Virus record (IMG/VR): IMGVR_UViG_3300028025_003492
Span: 1-37,215 of that record
Strand: one strand, 5' to 3'
Source of the DNA: a virus
DNA: 37,215 nucleotides
This document shows, piece by piece, positions 19,752-26,734 of the stretch. The notes beneath the pieces are model-generated. The model searched no databases. It was not told the DNA's origin and saw only the letters and a list, made by a program, of their open reading frames with translations. Position 1 is the first letter of the stretch; each line of letters opens with the position of its first letter. The position numbers and the translations under genes were made by a program.

Positions 19752-20443
19752 GATGTTCTCGTTTCTACTGTGTATCCTGCTGATTCCAATTCGGCTTTCT
19801 CTGCGCCAGTGACACGGTTCTCACAACCACCCTTGAACACATACTCACACTGGTCAAGCCAATCCTCTTGCCTGTTTTGAACAAGTTTCCACACACCGTC
19901 ACGCTTAACAAGGGTTCTTCCCTGGAAGTAGCCGACAAGTTCAAAGTACGGGTCAAGGCTTAGTGGTGAAATCTCCCGTGTTGGCGGCTTAAAGATGTAG
20001 TAAGTGTGGACTAACCCAGCACTTGATGAAGCAGTTGTTGTTTGACCACCATTAAGAACCATTGATTTGCTCATTGAGCAAGAACCATCAGACAGAACAG
20101 TTCCGTTAGAGAAAACCAAATCAACTGGCTTAATAGATACTGACGCACTGGAAGATGCCACTACCGAACCGGAGGACACCATTGATGTTTGTGAAAGCAT
20201 CTCCGATGTTGATGTTGCAGTGACCGTTGATGAACTGTAAAGACCCTGGATAACGATTGCTTCCGACGAAGCCGTCGCTGTTACACTAGAACTTGCCGAA
20301 ACATTTTTGGTAACAGTAATCGTTGATGTTCCGCTACCACTTATTGTTGATGTTGCATCAGCCGTAACCACACCAGACGATGCTTCACCAGGATAAGTAC
20401 CAGTGTTTCTATAAAGATTAGTTGAACGGTACAACTGTGCCAT
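19748..20443 (-). CDS. Ser/Thr-rich structural protein (231 aa)
   Basis: Residues 20-140 are a low-complexity beta-type repeat (segments such as TVTATSTSEMLSQTS and VVASSSASVSI), the look of a fibre shaft or decoration. The C-terminal part, about 150-231, is a compact module (FELVGYFQGRTLVKRDGVWK, then DQCEYVFKGGCENRVTGAEK) ending EKAELESAGYTVE. ATG overlaps the upstream TAA (TAATG). It probably is a virion surface or fibre-associated protein. Confidence 0.55.
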   Translation of the reverse strand: MAQLYRSTNLYRNTGTYPGEASSGVVTADATSTISGSGTSTITVTKNVSASSSVTATASSEAIVIQGLYSSSTVTATSTSEMLSQTSMVSSGSVVASSSASVSIKPVDLVFSNGTVLSDGSCSMSKSMVLNGGQTTTASSSAGLVHTYYIFKPPTREISPLSLDPYFELVGYFQGRTLVKRDGVWKLVQNRQEDWLDQCEYVFKGGCENRVTGAEKAELESAGYTVETRTS

Positions 20444-20697
20444 TACACACCACCAGTTAGGGCATCAATCTTTGCTTGCATCTGTTGGGCTAGATCGTTG
20501 ATAGCGGCTTCGGCAGAAGCCTTAACCTCGTCAACGGTTGTTCCCTCAATGGGTAGTGCTGTGATTGGTGTGTTGTTTATCGTGTCAGCAACAACGTCTG
20601 GTACTTCTAGTTCTTCAACAATATTGTGCAACGGGTGATCGTGTGATTGGTCGCAATCTTCACAATATCCACCAAGACCATACGTTATAATCTTCAT
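20443..20697 (-). CDS. small hypothetical structural-region protein (84 aa)
   Basis: The N-terminus has Cys and His residues (YCEDCDQSHDHPLHN) that could bind a metal, followed by a Val/Asp/Thr segment and a helical C-terminus (VKASAEAAINDLAQQMQAK). It lies between two fibre-type genes with almost no gap (two bases to the gene upstream). Function unknown; a fibre chaperone or linker is possible. Confidence 0.55.
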   Translation of the reverse strand: MKIITYGLGGYCEDCDQSHDHPLHNIVEELEVPDVVADTINNTPITALPIEGTTVDEVKASAEAAINDLAQQMQAKIDALTGGV

Positions 20698-20699
20698 TG

Positions 20700-21860
20700 T
20701 TAGGCCGTCCTAAACTGGAAACGTGGATAGTTGTTAAGCGTTGAAAGGGTTAAAGAACCCAGTGTTGTGAACGCACCAGTAACACTTGATGCCTCGTAAC
20801 TACCGCCAACAGTAACTGCACCGGCGCTAGCACTTGTTGTTCCAAGATAAACTGGTGAGTTGCTATTCATAGAAAGACTTGTCGCTCTAAGGCCGAAGGC
20901 CGTTGTGTTTGTTGTTTGCCAAGCACAAGCAAGCCAAGCCCAACCAGCAGGAATAGTACTACTGATTGTTACTTCTTTAACACCAGTAGAAGTGACAGAC
21001 GCTGTCCCCCAATCAAACAGCAACGACCCTGGACGACCAGTGGCGTTGTCGTGGGCGTACAAACCAAGTCGAACAACACCAGTGCCAAGAGTTGTTACTT
21101 CAACGGCAACACGATCAACCGCTACTGCTTCTGGGAAATAAACAGGGTACATAAGAGCCACCTGGTATTTACCTGATACTGATTGCGAGTTGAAAGCACC
21201 GGTGTTCGTTAACCACCAACCACCAGTTGTCTTATATGCACCAAGAAACTCGTCTTGATAAGTTGCTGGTGTTTCCCACCCAAGAGAAAAAGCGCTAGCA
21301 GTCAAGACTTGACCACTTGAACCCTTGGCTAAACGGCCAACAGTTGAAGAACCAGTACCGTAGATCAAGTCACCGAGGGTAGTAACCGTGGACTTGGGAA
21401 CAGCAGCATTAGCGGTTGTCTGGGCGTTGTTGGCGGTTGCACCAGCCGCAATAGCAAAGTCATAAGCAGACTTCACACTGCTAGGTGTAGCAGCCGTAGT
21501 CGTTGATGTTGAAGTAGTTGAAGTTTCAAGTTGAACCGCACCCTTCACCGACGTGGTGCCATCAGCAATCGTCAAAGTACGATCAGCGGAAAGATCACCA
21601 CCACCAGACAAAGGAGCAGTAGTGCTAATCGTCCTAGTCGCAACAGCCTTACCCGACACAGTGGTGTCAAGCGTGTCAAGACGTGCCTTAACAGTAGCAG
21701 AACCACCCTGCGGGTTAGTGCCAAGAGTTGACTGAACAGCCTCAACGGCGTTAGCAGCATCAGTATGGACAACATCGTGTTCAAATCCAGCGGCGTTCTC
21801 CAACGTGGTTGATGTTGGTTTAGCCAATGAATCTAAACCGGTAGGGTATGAACTAGCCAC
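20700..21860 (-). CDS. tail fibre protein (386 aa)
   Basis: GTG at 21860 follows AGGAGAAACG. The N-terminal half has collar-type fibre repeats: TRTISTTAPLSGGGDLSADR and KGAVQLETSTTSTSTTTAAT, then SSVKSAYDFAIAAG, the pattern of phage tail collar/fibre stems. The C-terminal half (about 200-386) is beta-rich with aromatic residues (FLGAYKTTGGWWLTNTGAF, then RLGLYAHDNATGRPGSLLFD), like a carbohydrate-binding head. Probably a receptor-binding protein, distinct from the 425-residue fibre. Confidence 0.75.
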   Translation of the reverse strand: MASSYPTGLDSLAKPTSTTLENAAGFEHDVVHTDAANAVEAVQSTLGTNPQGGSATVKARLDTLDTTVSGKAVATRTISTTAPLSGGGDLSADRTLTIADGTTSVKGAVQLETSTTSTSTTTAATPSSVKSAYDFAIAAGATANNAQTTANAAVPKSTVTTLGDLIYGTGSSTVGRLAKGSSGQVLTASAFSLGWETPATYQDEFLGAYKTTGGWWLTNTGAFNSQSVSGKYQVALMYPVYFPEAVAVDRVAVEVTTLGTGVVRLGLYAHDNATGRPGSLLFDWGTASVTSTGVKEVTISSTIPAGWAWLACAWQTTNTTAFGLRATSLSMNSNSPVYLGTTSASAGAVTVGGSYEASSVTGAFTTLGSLTLSTLNNYPRFQFRTA

Positions 21861-21899
21861 CGTTTCTCCTAAGTTTAGAAATCTTGATTACAAAAACTA

Positions 21900-22289
21900 C
21901 TAGGCCGCAATCGGCGTGAAGGCCAACGTCAACGTGCTCAACGACAAAGTGTCACCACTAACCACAGCCTTGCTCGCAGTCAAAGCAACAGACCACAGGA
22001 AGTTACCAGCAGTGGAGTTATCCCACAGGCTGATGTGCGTGATCGTCTCAGTGCCAGTCATAGCCCAAGTGCCACCCATAGAGGACAACGCCATTGAACC
22101 ACCGGACGACGCACTGAACGCGCAAGAGTTACGCGTAGTAACAGCGGAAGCACTGGTAGTACCAGCAGATCCAGGGTCACCAGTGTGCAACTTGGCGTAC
22201 AGTAAACCAGCCGTGAACGTGGTACCGGTACGGCCAATCGTGTTAAGCAACTTGTCAGCCGTGTTAACGGCAGAAATGCCAACGGTCAT
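21900..22289 (-). CDS. virion protein with LHTGDPG motif (129 aa)
   Basis: The product has AKLHTGDPGSAGTTSA (about 32-47), a motif I know from small phage structural proteins (tail or fibre base). The rest is beta-rich (ALSSMGGTWAMTGTETITHI, then SLWDNSTAGNFLWSVALTAS) ending SLSTLTLAFTPIAA. ATG overlaps the TGA of the 31-residue gene upstream. It probably sits on the virion tail or head surface. Confidence 0.65.
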   Translation of the reverse strand: MTVGISAVNTADKLLNTIGRTGTTFTAGLLYAKLHTGDPGSAGTTSASAVTTRNSCAFSASSGGSMALSSMGGTWAMTGTETITHISLWDNSTAGNFLWSVALTASKAVVSGDTLSLSTLTLAFTPIAA

Positions 22290-22381
22290 TTCGATTCCTC
22301 ATTCTCGGTAGTAGATGTAGCGGGTGTAACTTCCATCGTTGCCGTGGCAACCAGTTGAGCAATAACAGTTTGTTCAGACAT
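22286..22381 (-). CDS. tiny acidic protein (31 aa)
   Basis: ATG at 22381 has a strong AAGGAAGG ribosome site. The product starts MSEQTVIAQLVATATMEVTP and ends TENEESK. Its TGA overlaps the next ATG as ATGA. Possibly only a translational leader for the gene that follows, or a small virion protein. No family. Confidence 0.45.
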   Translation of the reverse strand: MSEQTVIAQLVATATMEVTPATSTTENEESK

Positions 22382-22444
22382 TTGATTCCTTCCTTAGTGG
22401 AAGTGCAATGCCCCCCACCCACAATATGATGGGGAACAAAGCAC

Positions 22445-22462
22445 AACCACTAAACAGTGGTT
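22445..22462 (-). terminator. stem-loop directly after the capsid stop
   Basis: On the minus strand AACCACT, loop GTTT, AGTGGTT follows two bases after the capsid stop. Seven pairs with a short loop, then GTGCTTTG, which is not a good T run. It could be a weak terminator or a 3' stabiliser that raises capsid mRNA over downstream genes, an arrangement known near phage capsid genes. Confidence 0.5.
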
Positions 22463-22463
22463 A

Positions 22464-23423
22464 TTAGGCAGTAATAGTTGAGGTGGTCTCAATGCGGTAC
22501 AGGCTTTCCTCGCGGTAGCGTGCCCATCCGATCAAAGCCTTCCAACCCACAGGGCGGAAACGCATCAACTTGTCAGTGACGGGGCCAACAACAACTTGTG
22601 GCTCGTAACCAACAGCCTCAGCCAGGGCCTGCTGGCCCATGATGAGGGTACGGTGAACATTCTTGGAAGAAGCACCATCGGCACCGATCAGGGTACGAGG
22701 CGACTCAATGAAGAACGCACCTTCGTACACACCAAGCACGCCACCCCAGATGTCAGATGCACCTGAGTACTCGTGTGGTGAACGCCATCCAGCAGCACCG
22801 CTCTCCGCACGAAGGTCGTGCGAAACGTCGGGGTGGATGTAGCAACCGTACAGGCCATTGGCCAACGGCAGGGCGTTGTTACCACGGAGTTTAGCAACCG
22901 TGTAGCGGACGTGTGCTGACGAGAAATCGTCACCAGTGGTCAGCAAGTTCAGTGCTTGCGTGCTGACAGCATCGCCGTCAGAACGAATCACATTAGTACC
23001 GCCAACGAGCACGCTACGAACCAAGCGGTCAAGGGTGTCAACCTGGTTGTACGCAATGATGTTTGCGATAGCAGGGTCAACATCTGACAAGGATTCGAAA
23101 ACCAACTTGTCGGTGGTGAGGACGGAGTTACCGTACTCATTGAGGGTAACGTCAACATAGGTAGTGTTGGCAAGTGCAACAGAATCCCTGTCTTCGTTTT
23201 CAGTCAATGGGGTAGTAGCGACAGCAAGGTCAACATACTTTTGGAAACGTACAGAGGCACCAGCATGGGACACATCAACCGGACGCTTGGTAGCGGCCTG
23301 ACGGAACAACGGCTGACTACGCAGAGCAAACTCAACGTACTTGTCATAAGCAGTCGTTACGAGGTTAGTGATACCAACCTGGGTCGTGCTAATGTCAACT
23401 GTACCGGTATAGGTGTTAGCCAC
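22464..23423 (-). CDS. major capsid protein (HK97-type fold, inferred)
   Basis: The 319-residue product shows the order expected for a capsid protein: N-terminal arm (NTYTGTVDISTTQVGITNLV), a helix-rich region (YDKYVEFALRSQPLFRQAA), a long core with YVDVTLNEYGNSVLTTDKLV, and a C-terminal domain with GVYEGAFFIESPRTLIGAD and LMRFRPVGWKALIGWARYRE. It resembles N4 gp56-type capsid proteins. GTG start with AAAGG upstream. It follows a scaffold-like gene 45 bases away and is followed by a stem-loop. Position and size fit. Confidence 0.8.
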   Translation of the reverse strand: MANTYTGTVDISTTQVGITNLVTTAYDKYVEFALRSQPLFRQAATKRPVDVSHAGASVRFQKYVDLAVATTPLTENEDRDSVALANTTYVDVTLNEYGNSVLTTDKLVFESLSDVDPAIANIIAYNQVDTLDRLVRSVLVGGTNVIRSDGDAVSTQALNLLTTGDDFSSAHVRYTVAKLRGNNALPLANGLYGCYIHPDVSHDLRAESGAAGWRSPHEYSGASDIWGGVLGVYEGAFFIESPRTLIGADGASSKNVHRTLIMGQQALAEAVGYEPQVVVGPVTDKLMRFRPVGWKALIGWARYREESLYRIETTSTITA

Positions 23424-23468
23424 GTTATTTCACAACCTTTCAAACAGACATTGGATGGGTTAAAGCCA

Positions 23469-23984
23469 TCAGCGTCCAGTCAACAACCGATTCAATTCTT
23501 CTGGGGTAGAAGCGTTCTGGATCGCGGCCAGAGCGGCACCCTCAGAAGTCATAGGAACCGAACCTTGACTGGTTTGACTGATGGTCGTAAAAGCATCAGC
23601 CTGCTGTTGCGAAACACCCACAGGTGGAGTGACCGTACCTGTTAGATCGAAAGGGTTTGCGCCGGTGGGAGCCGGTGCTTCCTCATTAGATCCGCCGAGG
23701 TTGAAGTTAAAGATGCTCGCATTTTCAACAAGCCACTCATTAACAGACGATTCACTATCCACATCAGATGGAATGAACTTAGCAATAGCAGGATTAACGC
23801 CGTTACTATTCAGGACTTCCTTCAACGTACGCTCACGAGAGGACTTCTGGAGTGAAGCAAGTTTTTCTTCCAACTGCTTACGTTCCTTCTGTTCCTTCTT
23901 GAGTGCATCACGCAAAGCCTTCGGGCCGTCGCCGTCATCGCCATACGTTTCATCGTCGAACTCGTTCCATTGGTTGTTGCTCAT
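23469..23984 (-). CDS. scaffolding protein-like (171 aa)
   Basis: An acidic N-terminus (FDDETYGDDGDGP) leads to a coiled coil (22-55; LRDALKKEQKERKQLEEKLA). A central helical part is followed by Pro-rich, loosely structured sequence (APAPTGANPFDLTGTVTPP), then a helix (SEGAALAAIQNASTPEELNR). This composition, and the place just upstream of the capsid gene, fits a scaffold that helps the shell assemble. AGGGAGA ribosome site. It is preceded by 222 noncoding bases. Confidence 0.7.
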   Translation of the reverse strand: MSNNQWNEFDDETYGDDGDGPKALRDALKKEQKERKQLEEKLASLQKSSRERTLKEVLNSNGVNPAIAKFIPSDVDSESSVNEWLVENASIFNFNLGGSNEEAPAPTGANPFDLTGTVTPPVGVSQQQADAFTTISQTSQGSVPMTSEGAALAAIQNASTPEELNRLLTGR

Positions 23985-24206
23985 CGCAACGTCTCCCTTA
24001 CTTGTTATGGTTTACGCAACCCACAACCACCGCAGGGGAAGGGTGATTGGCTGTTACTACCGGTCTCTCATACTCTCCGCAGGGCCGGTCGGTCTGCGAG
24101 AGGCTTATGGGGCTACGGGTTTGCACCGCACATAGCCATGTGTTACTGTGTACTCAAGAAGCAGGTAGCACTTGGTGGGGAAGCCGGGTGTTACCTGCTT
24201 TAAGTT
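23985..24206. other. 222-base structured noncoding gap inside the late operon
   Basis: No convincing coding frame on either strand. Several strong hairpins lie here: CTCTCCGCAG (24073-24082) with CTGCGAGAG (24094-24102), one bulged C; CACAT (24129-24133) with ATGTG (24138-24142); and a long one at 24158-24201. The last pairs fully only when read as plus-strand RNA. The gap breaks an otherwise dense operon. It may encode a small plus-strand RNA, or be the leader of the scaffold/capsid mRNA. I found no tRNA or known riboswitch here. Confidence 0.6.
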
Positions 24207-24208
24207 TT
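24158..24208 (+). terminator. long hairpin with T-rich end, plus-strand orientation
   Basis: 5' arm 24160-24175 (AGCAGGTAGCACTTGG), 8-base loop, 3' arm 24184-24199 (CCGGGTGTTACCTGCT): all 16 positions pair as plus-strand RNA, three of them G-U (24168-24191, 24172-24187, 24173-24186). On the minus strand those become A-C mismatches. Two more pairs extend it. TTTAAGTTTT follows on the plus strand. It has the form of a terminator or an RNA-gene end read opposite to the surrounding late operon. Confidence 0.6.
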
Positions 24209-25040
24209 AGATCCCACCCTTTTCCTGGGCCAAAGATCCAGCACGGACAGCAGAGGAACCACTGAACGAGGCGCGTTCCTTACTGGCAAGTTTCTTCTTA
24301 GTGGTCTCAGCCTTAGCCGCACCAGCCAAACCAAAGGTTTCCTGCGTGGCTTCTTCAATACCGTACTGGTCACCATAAATACTGGACAGTTCCTGACCAC
24401 GGGTACCAAGTTGTTGGGCCTGAGAAAATCCTTGAGCGGCTTGAGCGTAAGTAAGATTAGGGTTAACTTCACGGATCTGTTCGGTCAAAGTAGAACTAAT
24501 TCCCTGATCCATAGCAGCCCCGCTAATCGTAGCGGTAGCAATACGCTTATCAATCAGTGGCTTAGCAACCTCTGGGTTAAGGAAAGCACCCATGAGATCA
24601 ATGGATGTCACACCGTAAAGCCTAGCGTACTCATCGCGTACCGATGATGGGGTGGAGTTAACAAGGTCGTAGGCAGACTTGATACGATCCTCTACCTCAT
24701 TAGGTGACACGGAACCACCGATAATCTTGGCAAGGTCATCACGTTGGTAAAAGTCCTCGGATAAACCATATTTAATCATTCTGTTTTTCATATCATTTTC
24801 AAGTTCAACGTAAGTTTTTTCATCGTAAGGGACGAACCCGGCCTTGCGAAGCATTTCATTGCCAGCAAAACGCTTAGCATACTCAGGTGTCTGCCGAAGC
24901 TTTAAGATGATGGTGTCATCGCCGTAGCCCTGCGTGATGTAGTCCTTGATAAGACCAGTCAAATCACCAAGGCCGTATCCCTCAAATGTGGCGCTGAGAA
25001 ACTCAAACGCATCCAAGTCAGCCCCTGTTAGGTCAGCCAC
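24207..25040 (-). CDS. ejection-like virion protein A (277 aa)
   Basis: GTG at 25040 starts inside the previous gene (8-base overlap). The product is highly helical. The start reads TGADLDAFEFLSATFEGYGL, then IKDYITQGYGDDTIILKLRQ with TPEYAKRF: a segment I associate with podovirus internal virion/ejection proteins. Ala/Gln/Glu-rich helices follow, with a basic tail (TKKKLASKERASF). It is one of three consecutive proteins of 274-287 residues placed between the very large protein and scaffold, all alike in make-up, so I infer they are ejected with DNA. Confidence 0.55.
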   Translation of the reverse strand: MADLTGADLDAFEFLSATFEGYGLGDLTGLIKDYITQGYGDDTIILKLRQTPEYAKRFAGNEMLRKAGFVPYDEKTYVELENDMKNRMIKYGLSEDFYQRDDLAKIIGGSVSPNEVEDRIKSAYDLVNSTPSSVRDEYARLYGVTSIDLMGAFLNPEVAKPLIDKRIATATISGAAMDQGISSTLTEQIREVNPNLTYAQAAQGFSQAQQLGTRGQELSSIYGDQYGIEEATQETFGLAGAAKAETTKKKLASKERASFSGSSAVRAGSLAQEKGGI

Positions 25041-25896
25041 TGAAACCCCACTTCTGCAAGATGCCGTTCGCTACCTTGCTAACTTCTTCACGGGCATTGG
25101 CTGTCTTAGCCCAACGAGGATCTTTACGCAGATCATTCTCAAACTGCCACAACGACTTAGCCTGAGCCTTACCAGTCTCAGAGTTGATACCACTGATCGC
25201 TTCACGGATCGTAGGATCATTCAAGTTAATGTCCTGATCGTTAATCTCAAGCAAAGCACCCATGCGCTGAATGTACGGTGAAGCAATATCCTTCACGTTC
25301 TGACCAGCCTTGATCTGTTCCGCATACACGGGGTAGGCAGAAGCAGCCTGAACACGGACATCGTTGATGTAGTCTTGAACCGTTTTGGTTCCCTTAACAA
25401 TGGATTGTGCTGCTGTCTGGTAATAGTTATCATTGTATGAAACACCATTAGCATCAGCCAAAGCACGCAACTGGTCAATGTTAGAACCAGTGGTACCACC
25501 AACCTGGCCCTGCTTGATGGTCACATAGCCAGAAAGGGAAGCGTTCAGTTGATCCTCAGACCAGCCCTGCCGGTAAAACTGTGACGTGGCATAGTTTAGG
25601 GTGTTGTTATCAAGGGTAGCACCGACCTTAGCGGCCTGATTGATTACGGCTTGACGAGCAGCAGCAATACCAGACTTGTACTGTGTTGGTCGGGTTAGAC
25701 GCTCAACCTCAGTTTCCTGCCAACGAGTACTAGACTTCTTAAACCACTGAGTGTTTCGAAGTTCGGCCTGAAACTTTGTTTGGCTCCAGGTTCCAGCAAC
25801 GGCATCCTCAAAAAGTTTCTTCAACTCTGGGTTTGATTGTAGAACAGCACGGTTCCAACCAACGTCACCAAGATTAAGTTTATCCACCTTAGCCAC
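25033..25896 (-). CDS. ejection-like virion protein B (287 aa)
   Basis: GTG start overlapping the upstream TAG (TAGTG). It is helical throughout: NRAVLQSNPELKKLFEDAVA at the start, a AELRNTQWFKKSSTRWQETE segment at about 45-64, and long Ala/Gln-rich stretches (SQFYRQGWSEDQLNASLSGY, and GTKTVQDYINDVRVQAASAY). The LRNTxWFKKxxxRWQE block corresponds in layout to LRQTPEYAKRF of the neighbour downstream, suggesting a shared fold and distant duplication. Probably an internal virion protein. Confidence 0.55.
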   Translation of the reverse strand: MAKVDKLNLGDVGWNRAVLQSNPELKKLFEDAVAGTWSQTKFQAELRNTQWFKKSSTRWQETEVERLTRPTQYKSGIAAARQAVINQAAKVGATLDNNTLNYATSQFYRQGWSEDQLNASLSGYVTIKQGQVGGTTGSNIDQLRALADANGVSYNDNYYQTAAQSIVKGTKTVQDYINDVRVQAASAYPVYAEQIKAGQNVKDIASPYIQRMGALLEINDQDINLNDPTIREAISGINSETGKAQAKSLWQFENDLRKDPRWAKTANAREEVSKVANGILQKWGFSG

Positions 25897-26720
25897 TACA
25901 CACCACCGCTAATAGCCGACATTAAAGCATCCATGTAAGTTGTCTCCGTCTGGAACTCGGCATAGTCCTCAGCCTTCTGTCCCTGCTCAAGCATGTACGC
26001 ACCACGATCCATACCACCAGTAGTCTCGTTAGTTGTACTGACGTTTGAACCAGAAACGGTTTGGGTAGTTTTAGTAATACTAGGATTCTTCTTTTCCTCA
26101 GCGTTTAACGCTGAACGGAACTGCTTGATCTCATCATCGGTAGCGTCGCGACCAACACTTTGCTGGAATGACTGGTTGATAAGGGCCTTAGCATCCTTAG
26201 CGGAACTGATGTTAACAGATCTTTGAATCTGTGTAGAAGTACCACCACCGCCACCACCAGATCCACCACGACCAGAGCCAGAACCAAATGGACTCTTAAA
26301 ACCAAGAGCTTCTTCTGGTGTTATGAAAGTATTCATTGCGTACATTTTAGCGGAATAGTCAACAGCAGCATTATAGAATCTTTGGAGCTGGGACGTGCTA
26401 TTGATTTTATAACCCAAAGATCTCATGTAGTTAATTTGTTCTGCAAGATACTTTGGATCTTTATATATCTTACTAGCGTATTCGTCTTTTACAGAATCAA
26501 CATTACCGGTTATATTTTTGTAACCCTTTTGCTGGTAGAACTTTCCAGCACGCAGCTCGTCTCTTCCACCCCTAGAAGAAACGCTACGAGTGGCTTCTTT
26601 TGGGCCAAGATAGACAATATTGCCAGGAATAAAAGCTTGTGATTGCTGTCCACCTTGGGGATAGGTGCCATCATCCGCCAACGCTGGCGCACCAGCAACG
26701 TGACCTGGTACATGTGTCAT
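25896..26720 (-). CDS. ejection-like virion protein C with Gly-rich linker (274 aa)
   Basis: The N-terminus is Gly/Gln-rich; a helical segment follows (YKDPKYLAEQINYMRSLGYK, then FYNAAVDYSAKMYAMNTFIT). A flexible linker at about 148-163 (GRGGSGGGGGG) leads to RSVNISSAKDAKALINQSFQ and GRDATDDEIKQFRSALNAEE, a helical segment seen in internal virion proteins. The C-terminus ends in YMDALMSAISGGV. It lies directly downstream of the 1833-residue gene. An ejection-protein role is inferred from position and make-up. Confidence 0.55.
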   Translation of the reverse strand: MTHVPGHVAGAPALADDGTYPQGGQQSQAFIPGNIVYLGPKEATRSVSSRGGRDELRAGKFYQQKGYKNITGNVDSVKDEYASKIYKDPKYLAEQINYMRSLGYKINSTSQLQRFYNAAVDYSAKMYAMNTFITPEEALGFKSPFGSGSGRGGSGGGGGGTSTQIQRSVNISSAKDAKALINQSFQQSVGRDATDDEIKQFRSALNAEEKKNPSITKTTQTVSGSNVSTTNETTGGMDRGAYMLEQGQKAEDYAEFQTETTYMDALMSAISGGV

Positions 26721-26734
26721 ATCACTTCACCATC

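Noticed and set aside
24067-24206. Cobalamin riboswitch or tRNA in the 222-base gap
   Set aside because: A GGGGAAGCCGGGTG stretch recalls part of a cobalamin fold, but the B12 box and the other conserved parts are absent; no tRNA cloverleaf or T-loop could be built.
23581-24265. Plus-strand ORFs across the scaffold start and gap
   Set aside because: They overlap scaffold coding sequence or hairpins, lack ribosome sites, and have odd Cys/Trp/Arg composition; treated as chance frames.
19491-26720. Tail-assembly frameshift pair and tape measure of a long-tailed phage
   Set aside because: No overlapping pair with a slippery site before a tape measure, and no major tail protein; gene order fits a short-tailed phage better.
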